Below, piece by piece: positions 1-8,464 of a stretch of 64,000 nt of DNA. Both the position numbers and the translations under genes were made by a program. Each line of letters begins with the position of its first letter. Within the stretch, counting starts at the first letter, position 1. This DNA is from Streptomyces formicae (GTDB lineage: Bacteria > Actinomycetota > Actinomycetes > Streptomycetales > Streptomycetaceae). The DNA is taken from NCBI RefSeq assembly GCF_002556545.1, contig NZ_CP022685.1, positions 620,001-684,000 on the forward strand, given 5' to 3'. The notes beneath the pieces were generated by a model that ran no database searches, was not told the DNA's origin, and saw nothing but the letters and a program-made list of their open reading frames with translations.

Positions 1-432
1 GTGCCCTATCTGACGGACGACAACCGCCAGCTGCACCAGGAGCTGACGATCGTCGACTCGATCGTCTGGGCCGCCGACGAGCTCCTCCCCCGGCTTACGG
101 TGCGCCGCACCGTCGGCTCGGCCGTCCTGCATCCCACCTGCTCCATGCGGCACCTGGGCGACGAGGCGCAGTTGCGCGCCGTGGCCGAGGCCTGCGCGGA
201 CGAGGTCGTCGTGCCCGACGACGCGGGGTGCTGCGCCTTCGCGGGCGACCGGGGCATGCTCCACAAGGAACTCACGGAGTCGGCCACGCGCAAGGAGGCA
301 GCCGAGGTCACCGCCCGCCCCTTCGACGCGCACCTCTCGGCGAACCGCATGTGCGAGGTCGGCATGGACCACGCGACGGGCCGCGGCTACTACTCCGTAC
401 TCCTCGAGCTGGAGCGTGCCACGCGTCCGTAG
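1..432 (+). CDS. FAD-linked oxidase with Fe-S domain, C-terminal part (partial)
   Basis: Only the last 143 codons are present; the gene begins left of the window and ends at TAG 430-432. The peptide carries a cysteine-rich CCG (DUF224) module: the HPTCSMRHLG segment is followed about 35 residues later by GCCAFAGDRGM, as in the C-terminal half of D-lactate/glycolate-type FAD oxidases fused to a 4Fe-4S domain. In that family the flavin domain oxidises a 2-hydroxy acid and passes electrons through the Fe-S module toward the membrane. The substrate cannot be told from this fragment. The later SANRMCEVGMDHATG segment also fits the family. Domain assignment is fairly secure; substrate is unknown. 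Confidence 0.75.
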   Translation: MPYLTDDNRQLHQELTIVDSIVWAADELLPRLTVRRTVGSAVLHPTCSMRHLGDEAQLRAVAEACADEVVVPDDAGCCAFAGDRGMLHKELTESATRKEAAEVTARPFDAHLSANRMCEVGMDHATGRGYYSVLLELERATRP

Positions 433-537
433 CGCGAGAAGTCCAATTCCTCGATCACTACAGCCTCTTGCTTCTCGTCCGCACCGCCATCAAGGTGGCT
501 TCCGCCCAGTGGTAGAGACCACGACGACGGAGGTCCG

Positions 538-1983
538 ATGCACGACGAGAACGCGACACCGGTCCCGGACGACAGCACCGACACCACTGCCGAAGGACAG
601 TCGAGGCGTGCGGTGCTCCGCACGGCAGGTCTCGCCGGAGCGGGGCTCGGGGTCGGCGCCTTCACCGGCGGTACGGCCCGGGCGGACGCCCCGGAAGCCG
701 CTGCCGCGGCGGTCGACGCGGCGCCCGCCCGCAAGGGCGACACCATGATCGGCGTGCCCTTCCAGCGGCGCTCCACCGTGCGGGTCGGCATCATCGGGCT
801 CGGCAACCGCGGCGGCAGCATGATCGACCTGTTCCTCGCGATCCCCGGCGTCCGCGTCGTCGCGCTCTGCGACCCGGTCAAGGAGAAGACCGCGGCCGCC
901 GCGAAGAAGGTCACCACGGCGGGCCAGCCCGCCCCGGCCACGTACACCAAGGGCGATCACGACTACGAGAACCTGTGCAAGCGCGGGGACATCGACTTCG
1001 TGTACGTGGCGACGCCCTGGGACTTCCACTTCGACATGGCCAAGTCGGCGATGCTGAACGGCAAACACGTCGGCGTGGAGTGTCCGATCGCTCTCCAGCT
1101 CGACCAGCTCTGGGAGTTGGTCGACCTGTCCGAGCGGACCCGCCGACACTGTGTGCAGTTGGAGAACTGCTGCTACGGCAAGAACGAGATGCGTGTCCTG
1201 CGGATGGCGCACGCGGGCAAGTTCGGCGATCTGCTGCACGGCGCGGGCGCGTACAACCACGACCTGCGCGGCCTGATGTTCGACCCCGACTACTACGAGG
1301 GGCCCTGGCGCCGCCTGTGGCACACCCGGTTGCGGGGTGACCTCTACCCGAACCACGGCTTCGGCCCGGTCGCCAACTACATGGACGTCAACCGGGGCGA
1401 CCGCGTCACCCACATCTCCAGCTTCGGCACGCCCGCGCTCGGCCTCGCCCAGTACCGCAAGGAGAACATGCCGTCGGGCGACCCGAGTTGGAAGGAGACG
1501 TACATCGAGAGCGACCGCACGATCAGCCTCGTCCAGACGGCGAAGGGGCGGGTCATCCGGCTCGAACATGATGTCTCCACGCCCCACCCGTACTCGCGCG
1601 TCAACAGCCTGGGCGGCACGAGGGGCGTCTTCGAGGACTATCCGGAACGCATCTACATCGAGCCGGACCACACCAACGACGAGTGGGGCGACTTCAGCAA
1701 GTACGCCGCCGAGTTCGACCACTGGCTGTGGAAGGAGCACGCCAACCCGCCGGGCGGTCACGGCGGCATGGACTACATCATGATCTTCCGTCTGATGCAG
1801 ACCATGCAGCTCGGGCTCGTCCCGGACTTCGACGTGTACGACGCGGCGACCTGGACGTCACCCGTGCCGCTGAGCCATCTGTCGATCAAGGCGAAGGGCG
1901 CGCCCCAAGCGATCCCCGACTTCACTCGCGGGCTGTGGAAGAAGGCCCGTCCCGGAGTGGACTCGGAGAAGCCGAAGGGGTAG
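538..1983 (+). CDS. Exported Gfo/Idh/MocA-family protein, GH109 (alpha-N-acetylgalactosaminidase) type
   Basis: 481 residues from ATG 538, with GGAGG just upstream. The N terminus has a twin-arginine signal ([15 protein letters not shown], about residues 22-36) ending in an Ala-rich cleavage region, so a folded cofactor-loaded enzyme is probably exported by Tat. A Rossmann NAD(P) site [10 protein letters not shown] lies at about residues 85-94, and the middle contains [12 protein letters not shown] and a YPNHGFGPV segment typical of GH109. GH109 enzymes use tightly bound NAD+ to hydrolyse terminal alpha-N-acetylgalactosamine. Length is normal for the family. It converges on a PNGase A-type gene across a strong hairpin, hinting at joint glycoprotein glycan salvage. 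A plain sugar dehydrogenase remains possible. Confidence 0.8.
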   Translation: MHDENATPVPDDSTDTTAEGQSRRAVLRTAGLAGAGLGVGAFTGGTARADAPEAAAAAVDAAPARKGDTMIGVPFQRRSTVRVGIIGLGNRGGSMIDLFLAIPGVRVVALCDPVKEKTAAAAKKVTTAGQPAPATYTKGDHDYENLCKRGDIDFVYVATPWDFHFDMAKSAMLNGKHVGVECPIALQLDQLWELVDLSERTRRHCVQLENCCYGKNEMRVLRMAHAGKFGDLLHGAGAYNHDLRGLMFDPDYYEGPWRRLWHTRLRGDLYPNHGFGPVANYMDVNRGDRVTHISSFGTPALGLAQYRKENMPSGDPSWKETYIESDRTISLVQTAKGRVIRLEHDVSTPHPYSRVNSLGGTRGVFEDYPERIYIEPDHTNDEWGDFSKYAAEFDHWLWKEHANPPGGHGGMDYIMIFRLMQTMQLGLVPDFDVYDAATWTSPVPLSHLSIKAKGAPQAIPDFTRGLWKKARPGVDSEKPKG

Positions 1984-2006
1984 CGGGCGTCGGGGACTTG
2001 GCGGCG

Positions 2007-2045
2007 GTCGGACGGCTGTGCCCATAGGGGCCACAGCCGTCCGAC
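2007..2045. terminator. Hairpin between convergent genes
   Basis: A perfect 14-bp inverted repeat (GTCGGACGGCTGTG and its complement) encloses an 11-nt loop between the stop codons of the GH109-like and PNGase A-like genes. No U-tract follows, as is common in Streptomyces. Position and symmetry suggest a bidirectional terminator. Confidence 0.7.
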
Positions 2046-2063
2046 GGCGACAGAGCCGGGGGA

Positions 2064-3689
2064 TCAGCAGCGGTCGCTGTCCCGCGTCAGGATGCCCTGC
2101 ACCGTGGCCAGCGTGCGGTCGTGGCAACCGCCGTCGCCGATCAGCCGGTAGCGCTCGCGGGAGGTGCCCACGGCGTGCCGCTCCTCGCGCGGGACGTTCG
2201 CGGTGTACGTCGCGTCACCGTCGTAACGGTCGTCGAGGAACGACCAGTTGGCGCGCCGCCCGTCGTGGCGTGTGACGCTCTCCGCGCGATCGCCGAGCGC
2301 GATCTGGGTGCGCAGCCGGTCGCCGGACCCGAGCGTCGTCGTGCCGTCCATCGTGTACGTGCGGTCGGTGCGCACGGCGCGGGAGCCCGTCGTGACCTTC
2401 TCGTCGTCGGTCCAGGTGGCCTTGAGCGCGTCCGTGGACTCACCCTCCGTCCAGCGGTGGACAGAGGTGTTCGCGACGGTGCGCGTCACGGTCGTGGCGA
2501 CGCGGCCGTGCGAGGTGTCCACATAGCCGGAGACGCTGAGCCGGTGGCCGCCCTCGGTGTCCAGACGGTGCTCCTGGGTCGGCGAACCGGGGCTGTACGT
2601 CGCCTCGTTGACGAGGTCGCCCTCGCGGTGCCGGGTGAGCTTGCCCGTGACGTGATCGCTCTTCTCGTCCTGCCAGACCAGGACGTTGGCCGGGGTGCTC
2701 CAGCCGGTCTGCCCCTTGGACACGCCGACGACGGAGACCTCCACGTCGTGCGGCCGCCCGTCGTTGAGGAGCCCCGCGAAGGGCGTCAGGTCGTACTCGA
2801 TGGGCTTGATGTCGAAGGCACGGGGGCCGGGAATCACGTACCAAAGAAAGGGGTTGGACCAGCCGCCGGTCCACACGGTCGGGAACGGCGCGGCGATCCC
2901 GGCCAACCGTCCGTCCACCGTGACCTGCACCTCGCGGTAGGGCCCCTCGTCCGCCTTGCAGGAGTACGGCGCGGTGCCGGGCACGGTCAGGTACCAGTAC
3001 TCCTCGCATCCGCCGCCGGAACCGGTGGCGTATACCTCGGCGACGACGCGTTCGCTGTTGCGCGGGGTGGTGAGGGTGCCGCCGTCGAGCGGCAGGACGC
3101 GGTCGGGCATCCGCTGAGCCGACGACTTCGCCTGCTTCTCCCGCTCTTCCGCGGCGTAGAACGTGAGGGTGGCCTTGACGTCGATGACACCGGTGTACGT
3201 CTCGTTGACGACGTTCCCGATCAGCATGTCCACCGGCTGGTCGCCGCGCAGCGTCGCGCTGTAGCGCGTGACGTCCTTCTCCACGGGCCAGGCGATGCCC
3301 TCGGGCGAGGGCTCGGGCGTGGACGTGCGAAAGACCTCGATCCCGCCGATGCGGAGGTAGCCCAGTCGGTCGTACTGCCGCCCCTTGACCTTGCCGTCCA
3401 TGCGCAGGACGACCTTGCTCCACCGGTCCCCGCACCCGACCGGCGGCGCGTACTCCCCCTTGTACGGCGTGAAGTCCTTGAACTGGGCTTCCGCGACCGT
3501 GACGCGGCAGGACTTGGTGTGCGGCGTCCGGATCGGGGGCGCGGCGGTGACCGGGTCGTGCCAGTCGGTGCCGAACTCGGACGGCGGCGGATCGGCGACC
3601 GTGGGTGCCGCTGCGGCGGGGTCGACCCCCGTGAGGGCGCTCGCCGCCAGTGCGGCTCCGACGAGCATGGACATGACGCGTCTTCTCAT
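2064..3689 (-). CDS. Secreted peptide-N-glycosidase A-family amidase (PNGase A)
   Basis: 541 residues with a Sec signal peptide (MRRRVMSMLVGAALAAS..., cleavage after the run of alanines near residue 28). The body matches the PNGase A family: SEFGTDWHDPVTAAPPIRTP near the N terminus, then YLRIGGIEVFRTSTPEPSP and WPVEKDVTRYSATL, the conserved beta-sandwich core. PNGase A enzymes release N-linked glycans from the Asn of glycopeptides, including plant-type core-fucosylated glycans. Six or more cysteines outside the signal suggest disulfides in the secreted protein. It is convergent with the GH109-like gene, and both could act on extracellular glycoproteins. Family call is strong; actual activity is inferred. 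Confidence 0.82.
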   Translation of the reverse strand: MRRRVMSMLVGAALAASALTGVDPAAAAPTVADPPPSEFGTDWHDPVTAAPPIRTPHTKSCRVTVAEAQFKDFTPYKGEYAPPVGCGDRWSKVVLRMDGKVKGRQYDRLGYLRIGGIEVFRTSTPEPSPEGIAWPVEKDVTRYSATLRGDQPVDMLIGNVVNETYTGVIDVKATLTFYAAEEREKQAKSSAQRMPDRVLPLDGGTLTTPRNSERVVAEVYATGSGGGCEEYWYLTVPGTAPYSCKADEGPYREVQVTVDGRLAGIAAPFPTVWTGGWSNPFLWYVIPGPRAFDIKPIEYDLTPFAGLLNDGRPHDVEVSVVGVSKGQTGWSTPANVLVWQDEKSDHVTGKLTRHREGDLVNEATYSPGSPTQEHRLDTEGGHRLSVSGYVDTSHGRVATTVTRTVANTSVHRWTEGESTDALKATWTDDEKVTTGSRAVRTDRTYTMDGTTTLGSGDRLRTQIALGDRAESVTRHDGRRANWSFLDDRYDGDATYTANVPREERHAVGTSRERYRLIGDGGCHDRTLATVQGILTRDSDRC

Positions 3690-3735
3690 GGGGGATTTCT
3701 ATGGGCAGTCGGCGATCACCGCAATGCCCCGCCCC

Positions 3736-4476
3736 TCAGGCCGCCTTGAGGTGCGCCTTGTCGCCCATGACCACGACCGGGTGCAGCTTCGGGTCGAGCG
3801 TGCTGAGCAGGTACCGCATGCCCGACTTCGAAAGGCTCACGCATCCCGACGTACCGCTGCCGTGGTCCATGTGTACCCAGATGCTGCCGCCCTTTTCCTT
3901 GCCTTGCGGGCGCGTCGGGTCATTGGGCGGGGTGCCTTTGACCCGGTTGTAGTCGATGGCGATGACGTAGTCGAAGTCGTGCCAGTGCGACTTCGGCCAG
4001 TAGTGCGGGGCCTGCATGGACGCGCTCTGGCTGTACGGCAGCTTCGCCTCGGGAGCCGCGAGGACACCGCCCCCGTCGGTGAGCGTGAACACGCCGACCG
4101 GGCTGCGCTTGTCGTCCTCGTGGTGGTTGGTGGTCCAGCCCTTCTTGCCGTTGTGGCCCGACCAACTGTGCTTCTTCTCCCAGGTCGCGTCCTTCGGCCC
4201 GGACTTCGCATAAAGAACGATGGTGGAGTTCGCGGAGTCCTCGCCGTCGCCGTAGACCGCGAGCACCTGCTGGGAGTTCTCGGGGATCTTCGACTGAAGC
4301 CCGTCCCCCACATCAGGGATGCGCTTCTGGTCGGCAGCCCGCGCATGGGTGTCGGACTCTCCCTGCCCGGCGTCGTCGTTCTTCTTCGCCGAGTCGTCCC
4401 CGCTTCCGCAGGACGTGACAAGGAGAGCACAGGCCGCCATCGCGACCGCCGTTCGCACCGCACCGGCTATACGCAT
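3736..4476 (-). CDS. Lipoprotein with L,D-transpeptidase (YkuD-like) catalytic domain
   Basis: 246 residues. A lipobox LVTSC ends the signal peptide at about residue 23, so the protein is probably anchored to the outer face of the membrane. After a Ser/Asp/Lys linker the catalytic domain shows HMDHGSGTSGCVSLS, the His...SGCV signature of L,D-transpeptidases whose cysteine attacks the donor peptide at meso-diaminopimelate. The spacing differs from the classical SHGCVR motif, so it belongs to a divergent branch. A plausible role is 3-3 cross-linking or anchoring in peptidoglycan. It ends 46 bp from the PNGase start on the same strand, so the two may be co-transcribed. Confidence 0.78.
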   Translation of the reverse strand: MRIAGAVRTAVAMAACALLVTSCGSGDDSAKKNDDAGQGESDTHARAADQKRIPDVGDGLQSKIPENSQQVLAVYGDGEDSANSTIVLYAKSGPKDATWEKKHSWSGHNGKKGWTTNHHEDDKRSPVGVFTLTDGGGVLAAPEAKLPYSQSASMQAPHYWPKSHWHDFDYVIAIDYNRVKGTPPNDPTRPQGKEKGGSIWVHMDHGSGTSGCVSLSKSGMRYLLSTLDPKLHPVVVMGDKAHLKAA

Positions 4477-4754
4477 CCGCCCATGGTCGCACCCGGTGTG
4501 CGGTGCGCCTGTCCGCGCCCTCCCGGCTCACGGAGATCGGGCTCATTCTTTACCGTCGGCCGGAAAATCGTTTGCTTCCGCCCACCCTACGAGGCGAACC
4601 TTTCACGGCTTGTCACCACCACTTGTCACCACCGCTTGCACCACCGCCCGCTCACGGCTCGCCACCCCCCGTCGGCTCCGCTCCCGGCCAGCCGACCGCC
4701 ACCTGTCGGCGTCCATCCACCACCGCCCTTCACCGCACCGAGCTCTGGGACCCC

Positions 4755-6611
4755 ATGCAGATTCGCGACCTTCCGTACTCCGACCCCGGCGTTCCGGATG
4801 CCCGGTCGGGGCCACGCTTCCTGCTGTGGCTCGGCCGCAATCAGCTCGGCGGCCAGCTCAAGTCCCTCGCCTGGGGGCTGCTGCACTTCGGCTCCATCGC
4901 GGGCCTGCCGTACATGGTCGGCATCGCCGTCGAGGCCGTGCTCGACCGCTCGGGCACTCGGCTCGCCCTCGCGGGCGCGCTGATCGTCGTCCTTGGCATC
5001 GCCGTCGCGTTGGGCGACACGATGCTGCACCGCACGGCGGTCACCAACTGGATCACCGCCGCCGCCCGTGTCCAGCAGCTCCTGGCCCGCAAGACCGCTC
5101 TCCTCGGCGCCGCGCTCACCCGGCGCGTGGCCGCCGGAGAGGTCGTCGCGGTCTCCACCGGCGACGTCGAGAAGATCGGCTGGTTCGTGGAGGCGCTCTC
5201 ACGCTTCGCCGCCGCCGCGTTCACGGTGGTCCTGGTCACCATCGGGCTCCTCGTCTACCAGCCCGCGCTCGGCGTCGTCGTCGCCGTGGGCATTCCGCTC
5301 CTCGCGATCGCCGTGCTCCCCCTGCTGCCCCGCGCGACCCGCCGGGCGGACTTCCAGCGGGAGAAGGCCGGCCGCGCCACCGAGCTGGCCTCGGACACCG
5401 TCGCGGGCCTGCGGGTCCTGCGCGGCATCGGCGGCGAGGAACTCTTCCTGGACCGCTATCGCCGCGCCTCCCAGGAGGTCCGTACGGCCGCCGTGCGCAG
5501 CGCCCGGATGTGGGCCACGATCTCGGCGATCCAGGTCCTGATGCCGGGTCTCCTGATGATCGCGGTCGTCTGGCACGGCATCCATCTCGCCCGCGAGGGC
5601 CGGATCACGGTCGGCGAACTCGTCACCGTCTACAGCGCGGTGATGATGCTCAACTATCCGCTGCGGCACTTCGAGGAGATCGCCATGGCGTACTCCTTCT
5701 CCCGCCCTTCCGCCAAGCGGGCCGCGCGTGTCCTGTCGCTGGAGCGGACCACGCGGTCGGCGGACGAGGCAGCATCTGGCACAGGTGCCACATCCGACAA
5801 GGGCACGGAGCGCCTCGACGAGGGCGTCGAGCACCCGAGCACTCCTCCCACGGGCGACCTGTACGACCCGGCCACCGGGCTCCTCGCCCCTGCCGGGCGA
5901 CTGACCGCCGTGGTCTGCGGTGACCCGGACGAGGCAGGGCGGCTCGCCGAACGCCTCGGCGGCCACCCGGCGTTCGACGGCGCGGCCGACCTGCCCTCGG
6001 TGCGTCTCGGTGACGTCCCGCTCGACGGACTGCCGCTGGCCGCCGCCCGCACCGCCGTGCTCGTCCAGGACAAGGACCCCGTCCTGCTCTCCGGGACACT
6101 CAGCACACTCCTGGACGTCCCCGCATCGGGAGCCGTCAGTGCGGCGGAGGCCCTGTCCGCGGCCCAGTGCTCGGACGTCCTCGACGCGCTGGCGCAGACC
6201 TCGGTGGACGACGACCCGATGGCCGCCCACCTCACCGAGCGCGGCCGCTCCCTCTCCGGAGGCCAGCGCCAACGCCTGGCCCTGGCACGCTCGTTGGTCA
6301 CCGACCCCGAGGCGCTGGTCCTCGACGAACCGACCTCCGCCGTCGACTCCCACACCGAGGCACGGGTCGCCGACGGCATCCGGGAGCTGCGCCGGGGACG
6401 TACGACCGTGGTCCTCACCTCCTCGCCGCTGATCCTGGACCGCGCCGAGCGCGTCGTCTTCCTGGACGAGGGCGAGGTCGCCGCGGTGGGCGAGCACCGT
6501 GAACTGGTGCACAGCCAGCCCCGGTACCGCGCCGTCGTGACCCGGGAGACGGACGACGAGCGCGTCACCGTGGACACCCTGACGGATCTCGACATCGAGG
6601 AGACGGCATGA
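4755..6611 (+). CDS. ABC exporter half-transporter, P-loop-less subunit A1
   Basis: 618 residues from ATG 4755 (MQIRDLPYSDPG); the frame is open further upstream but homologous sequence begins here. The N-terminal half is a six-helix exporter membrane domain. The nucleotide-binding half keeps LSGGQRQRLALARS (about residue 500) and a Walker B LVLDEPTSAVD. The Walker A position instead reads VVCGDPDEAGRLAE (about 387-400), with no GxxGxGKS, and the H-loop His is replaced (VVLTSSPLI). It can therefore give a signature motif to a partner but should not bind ATP normally itself. The next gene overlaps by ATGA and has the complementary defect, so the two very probably form a heterodimer. The substrate is unknown. 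Confidence 0.88.
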   Translation: MQIRDLPYSDPGVPDARSGPRFLLWLGRNQLGGQLKSLAWGLLHFGSIAGLPYMVGIAVEAVLDRSGTRLALAGALIVVLGIAVALGDTMLHRTAVTNWITAAARVQQLLARKTALLGAALTRRVAAGEVVAVSTGDVEKIGWFVEALSRFAAAAFTVVLVTIGLLVYQPALGVVVAVGIPLLAIAVLPLLPRATRRADFQREKAGRATELASDTVAGLRVLRGIGGEELFLDRYRRASQEVRTAAVRSARMWATISAIQVLMPGLLMIAVVWHGIHLAREGRITVGELVTVYSAVMMLNYPLRHFEEIAMAYSFSRPSAKRAARVLSLERTTRSADEAASGTGATSDKGTERLDEGVEHPSTPPTGDLYDPATGLLAPAGRLTAVVCGDPDEAGRLAERLGGHPAFDGAADLPSVRLGDVPLDGLPLAAARTAVLVQDKDPVLLSGTLSTLLDVPASGAVSAAEALSAAQCSDVLDALAQTSVDDDPMAAHLTERGRSLSGGQRQRLALARSLVTDPEALVLDEPTSAVDSHTEARVADGIRELRRGRTTVVLTSSPLILDRAERVVFLDEGEVAAVGEHRELVHSQPRYRAVVTRETDDERVTVDTLTDLDIEETA

Positions 6612-8389
6612 TCGGCCTGGCGCCACCGGCGTACGACCCGGCGGCCCCCACCACGGCGGAGACGCTGCCCATCGGCGCGCCCTCGACCGTGCGCGGCTAC
6701 GTGCGCGAACTGTTCCAGCGCCACCGCCGGGCCTTCGTCCTGCTCATCGTGGTGAACACCCTCGCCGTGATCGCCTCCATGGTCGGCCCCTACCTGCTCG
6801 GCGGCCTGGTCGAGAAGGTCTCCGACGACGCCCGTGACCTCCATCTGGAGCTCACCATCGGCCTGTTCGCCCTCGCACTCCTCGTGCAGGCGTTCTTCGT
6901 GCACCAGGTGCGGCTGCGCGGCGCGATGCTCGGCGAGCGCATGCTGGCGGATCTGCGCGAGGACTTCCTCGTACGGTCCGTCGGCCTGCCGCCGGGCGTC
7001 CTGGAGCGGGCCGGGACGGGCGATCTGCTCTCCCGGATCACCACGGACATCGACCGGCTCGCCAACGCCATGCGCGAGGCCGTGCCGCAGCTCGCGATCG
7101 GCGTGGTGTGGGTGGTGCTTCTCCTGGGCGGTCTCGCCGTGACCGCGCCGCCGCTGGCCCCTGCCGTCCTCGTCGCCGTGCCGCTGCTCGTCGTGGGCTG
7201 CCGCTGGTACTTCAAGCGGGCGCCCGCCGCCTACCGCTCGGAGGCCGCCGGTTACGCGGCGGTGGCCGCGGCCCTCGCGGAGACCGTGGACGCGGGCCGC
7301 ACCATCGAGGCCCACCGGCTCGACCAGCGCCGCATCGATCTGTCGGAGCGCCGCATCAAGGAGTGGACCGCCTGGGAGCGGTACACCCTCTATCTGCGCT
7401 CCGTACTCTTCCCGGTGATCAACTTCACCCACACGATCGTGCTCTGCTCGACCCTGATGATCGGCGGAGTCTTCGTCCTGCAAGGCTGGATCGGCGTGGG
7501 CCAGCTGACCACCGGCGTGCTGATCTCGCAGATGCTCGTCGACCCGCTGGGCATCATTCTGCGCTGGTACGACGAGTTGCAGGTCGCCCAGGTGTCGCTG
7601 GCCCGCCTCGTCGGCGTGCGCGACATCGAGCCCGACGCCGGTGATGCCTCGGTGACGCCGAAGGGGCGCGAAGTCCTCGCGGACGACGTGCACTTCGGCT
7701 ACCGCTCGGGCGTCGACGTCCTGCGGGAGGTGTCGCTGGCCGTCGAGCCCGGTTCGCGTGTCGCTCTGGTCGGCCCGTCCGGAGCGGGCAAGTCGACGCT
7801 GGGCAGGCTGCTCGCGGGCATCTACGGACCGCGTACCGGCCGCATCACCCTGGGCGGCGCGGAGCTGTCGGACATGCCCGCCGAGGAGGTCCGCGCGCAC
7901 GTGGCCCTGGTCAACCAGGAACACCACGTCTTCGTGGGTTCGCTGCGGGACAACCTCCTCCTGGCCAGGACCGGAGCGCGCGACGCCGAACTGTGGGCGG
8001 CGCTCGGCGCGGTCGACGCGGCCGACTGGGCCCGGGCCCTCGACGAAGGGCTCGAGACCGAGGTCGGCTCCGGCGGTTTCGCGCTGACACCGGCACAGGC
8101 GCAGCAGATCGCGCTGGCCCGGCTGGTCCTCGCCGACCCGCACACCCTGGTCCTGGACGAGGCCACCTCGCTCCTCGATCCACGTGCGGCGCGCCACCTG
8201 GAGCGCTCGCTCGCCCGGGTCCTGGACGGGCGCACGGTCGTGGCGATCGCCCACCGGCTGCACACCGCGCACGACGCGGACGTCATCGCGGTGGTCGAGA
8301 ACGGCCGGATCAGCGAACTGGGCGGCCACGACCAACTGGTGGCGGCCGACGGGGCGTACGCGGCACTGTGGCGGTCCTGGCACGGGTAG
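6608..8389 (+). CDS. ABC exporter half-transporter, signature-less subunit B1
   Basis: 593 residues, start ATG 6608 overlapping the stop of the previous gene. The TMD includes the usual exporter coupling region, followed by an NBD with an intact Walker A (GPSGAGKST, about residue 389), Q-loop (LVNQEHH), Walker B (LVLDEATSLLD) and H-loop (AIAHRLHT). The LSGGQ signature is replaced by LTPAQAQQIALAR at about residue 493. Paired with subunit A1, which retains LSGGQ but lacks Walker A and the H-loop, one complete composite ATPase site would form and the other would be dead. Translational coupling supports a fixed 1:1 complex. Direction is probably export; cargo cannot be inferred. Confidence 0.88.
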   Translation: MIGLAPPAYDPAAPTTAETLPIGAPSTVRGYVRELFQRHRRAFVLLIVVNTLAVIASMVGPYLLGGLVEKVSDDARDLHLELTIGLFALALLVQAFFVHQVRLRGAMLGERMLADLREDFLVRSVGLPPGVLERAGTGDLLSRITTDIDRLANAMREAVPQLAIGVVWVVLLLGGLAVTAPPLAPAVLVAVPLLVVGCRWYFKRAPAAYRSEAAGYAAVAAALAETVDAGRTIEAHRLDQRRIDLSERRIKEWTAWERYTLYLRSVLFPVINFTHTIVLCSTLMIGGVFVLQGWIGVGQLTTGVLISQMLVDPLGIILRWYDELQVAQVSLARLVGVRDIEPDAGDASVTPKGREVLADDVHFGYRSGVDVLREVSLAVEPGSRVALVGPSGAGKSTLGRLLAGIYGPRTGRITLGGAELSDMPAEEVRAHVALVNQEHHVFVGSLRDNLLLARTGARDAELWAALGAVDAADWARALDEGLETEVGSGGFALTPAQAQQIALARLVLADPHTLVLDEATSLLDPRAARHLERSLARVLDGRTVVAIAHRLHTAHDADVIAVVENGRISELGGHDQLVAADGAYAALWRSWHG

Positions 8390-8464
8390 AGGATGCGTGG
8401 TCAGGCCGCGCACCGGAGCAATTGACCCTGGTGCGGCCGTGAGCGGAGTGACTAAGGTTCGTGA

